Notes under the pieces: model-generated
Seen by the model: only the letters and a program-made list of their open reading frames with translations
What the model was told of the DNA's origin: nothing
Databases searched by the model: none
Part shown: piece after piece, positions 6,801 to 7,339 of the stretch
Numbering within the stretch: the first letter of the stretch is position 1
How the letters are laid out: the number at the start of each line of letters is the position of its first letter
Position numbers and translations under genes: made by a program
Origin: Desulfobacterales bacterium
GTDB lineage: Bacteria; Desulfobacterota; Desulfobacteria; Desulfobacterales; JAUCGF01
Length of the DNA: 7,339 bases
Assembly: GCA_029940345.1 (NCBI GenBank)
Contig: JAOZRC010000264.1
Coordinates: forward strand, 1 to 7,339
Reading direction: 5' to 3'

Positions 6801-6878
6801 TGGAAATACGAACTTGTTTCTGATTCGCCGTTTCCGACCGGAGTCTGGCACAAAACAATTAAAGCACAAAGGACAAAA

Positions 6879-7169
6879 ATGTTGACATGGCTTATATACG
6901 ACATCAGCGTGGATAAAGTCAGAAATCGGGTCGCCCGATTATGCAAAAATGCCGGTTTGTACCGGGTTCAAAAAAGTGTTTTCCTGGGAGATGTGGAATC
7001 GAATCGCGTGGATGAACTGCATATTGAATGTGAAGAGCTTATTGACGAGCAAACCGATTCATTGTATGTTTTCCCCATGTGCGCGGATGACTTTAAAAAG
7101 GTAAGAACGGCCGGAAATGCCTTCGACCGCGAGCTTGTTTCCGATGAAATACTCTCGAAATTTTTTTAA
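6879..7169 (+). CDS. cas2: Cas2, structural partner of Cas1
   Basis: Small ferredoxin-fold protein (96 aa) that dimerises between two Cas1 dimers to form the integration complex. Seen: beta-1 MLTWLIYDIS with the conserved D8, a helix rich in Arg/Lys (VDKVRNRVARLCKNAGL, 11-27), the family motif RVQKSVFLG (29-37), and strand DSLYVFPMC (60-68). The length is standard. AAAGGA at 6868-6873, five bases before the ATG, supports the start. The 78 bases before it hold no other gene; they contain a short TCCG-AC-CGGA hairpin with no T-run, not a credible terminator. Nuclease activity of Cas2 proteins varies and is not needed for integration. It is the last gene before the leader and array. Confidence 0.96.
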   Translation: MLTWLIYDISVDKVRNRVARLCKNAGLYRVQKSVFLGDVESNRVDELHIECEELIDEQTDSLYVFPMCADDFKKVRTAGNAFDRELVSDEILSKFF

Positions 7170-7270
7170 GATGTTATGAACATGTGTACTTGAGTTTTCG
7201 GAAAATAGTTCTTTGAAAAAAATTATTAGCACGAACTATTGAAAGCCCAATTTTTTCTGAACCCGGCGGA
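7170..7270 (+). promoter_or_regulatory. CRISPR leader
   Basis: About 100 non-coding, AT-rich bases between the cas2 stop and the first repeat. This is where a leader should lie for an array read in the same direction as the cas genes. It would carry the array promoter and the signals for leader-end integration by Cas1-Cas2. Visible elements: ATGTT-ATG-AACAT (7171-7183), an 8-bp inverted repeat (7204-7211 and 7233-7240), an A-run (7216-7222) and a T-run (7251-7256). TTGAAA (7213-7218) with TATTGA (7237-7242) at 18 bases is a weak promoter candidate. The exact 3' boundary depends on where the repeat begins. Confidence 0.75.
7204..7240. repeat. Inverted repeat in the leader (8-bp arms)
   Basis: AATAGTTC at 7204-7211 and GAACTATT at 7233-7240 are perfect reverse complements, separated by 21 AT-rich bases. 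Arm centres are about 29 bases apart, close to three helical turns, which suits a protein binding both arms on one DNA face or a bend between them. As RNA it would be a weak hairpin with a large loop. It is not followed directly by a T-run, so a terminator is unlikely. Confidence 0.6.
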
Positions 7271-7339
7271 CTTTAGAGCGAAACCCATTAAAACAAGGAT
7301 TGAAACAATATGTATAATTTATTGGCCTTAACCCGTTCT
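7271..7339 (+). CRISPR. Start of CRISPR array: first repeat and part of first spacer
   Basis: The repeat ends at 7306 with AACAAGGATTGAAAC, a common type I-B/III repeat 3' end. The last eight bases, ATTGAAAC (7299-7306), match the usual 5' tag left on crRNAs after Cas6 cleavage, so the array is read on the + strand. A 36-base repeat would run 7271-7306. With only one copy in the window the 5' boundary is uncertain by several bases (30-37 is plausible). Bases 7307-7339 (33 nt) are then spacer 1, or most of it, and the window ends there. The call rests on sequence recognition plus position after cas2 and a leader-like region; the next repeat is not visible. Confidence 0.85.

Noticed and set aside
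6856..6881. Stretch before cas2 (ATTAAAGCACAAAGGAC and on) that loosely resembles the CRISPR repeat 3' end
   Set aside because: The match is only to A-rich stretches with GGA, lacks the ATTGAAAC end, and is explained by the cas2 ribosome site. It is not a degenerate repeat.
7171..7183. ATGTT-ATG-AACAT after cas2 as a terminator
   Set aside because: The stem is only 5 bp, AT-rich, with a 3-base loop and no following T-run.

Overview
The window holds most of a type I-B CRISPR-Cas locus of the Cst2/Cas5t (older name 'Tneap') flavour, all on the + strand. The order is [upstream gene tail] - cas7 - cas5 - cas3 - cas4 - two Uma2-family genes - cas1 - cas2 - leader - first CRISPR repeat and part of a spacer. 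No other kind of gene is visible and I see no frameshift. The DNA is moderately AT-rich by eye. Gene order and protein style fit a free-living bacterium, but the sequence does not support naming a phylum; the Uma2 proteins only suggest an environmental lineage in which this family is common.

Positions 1-3870 are the interference module. cas7 (crRNA-binding backbone), cas5 (cap of the crRNA 5' tag) and cas3 (HD nuclease plus superfamily 2 helicase) are joined by 1-base and 4-base stop/start overlaps, which points to translational coupling. The first bases hold what looks like the last codons of the preceding gene, overlapping cas7 in the same ATGA manner. In this subtype cas8b/cst1, and further up cas6, normally lie there, and neither is inside the window.

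Positions 3943-7169 are the adaptation module: cas4, cas1 and cas2, which select, trim and integrate new spacers. It differs from the canonical layout in one way. Two tandem, about 85% identical Uma2-family (PF05685/DUF820, predicted PD-(D/E)XK fold) genes sit between cas4 and cas1, 12 bases after cas4 and 16 bases before cas1, each with its own strong Shine-Dalgarno. They repeat with a 661-base period. A 75-residue block over the predicted active site is identical in protein and differs only at 10 silent sites, while a stretch just upstream is strongly diverged.

Positions 7170-7339 hold an AT-rich leader with an 8-bp inverted repeat, then a repeat ending in ATTGAAAC, the usual 8-nt 5' tag of type I-B crRNAs, and the start of the first spacer. 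The array continues past the right edge. The one feature that could be new is the Uma2 pair inside the adaptation operon. Whether it takes part in spacer acquisition or is a passenger cannot be settled from the sequence.
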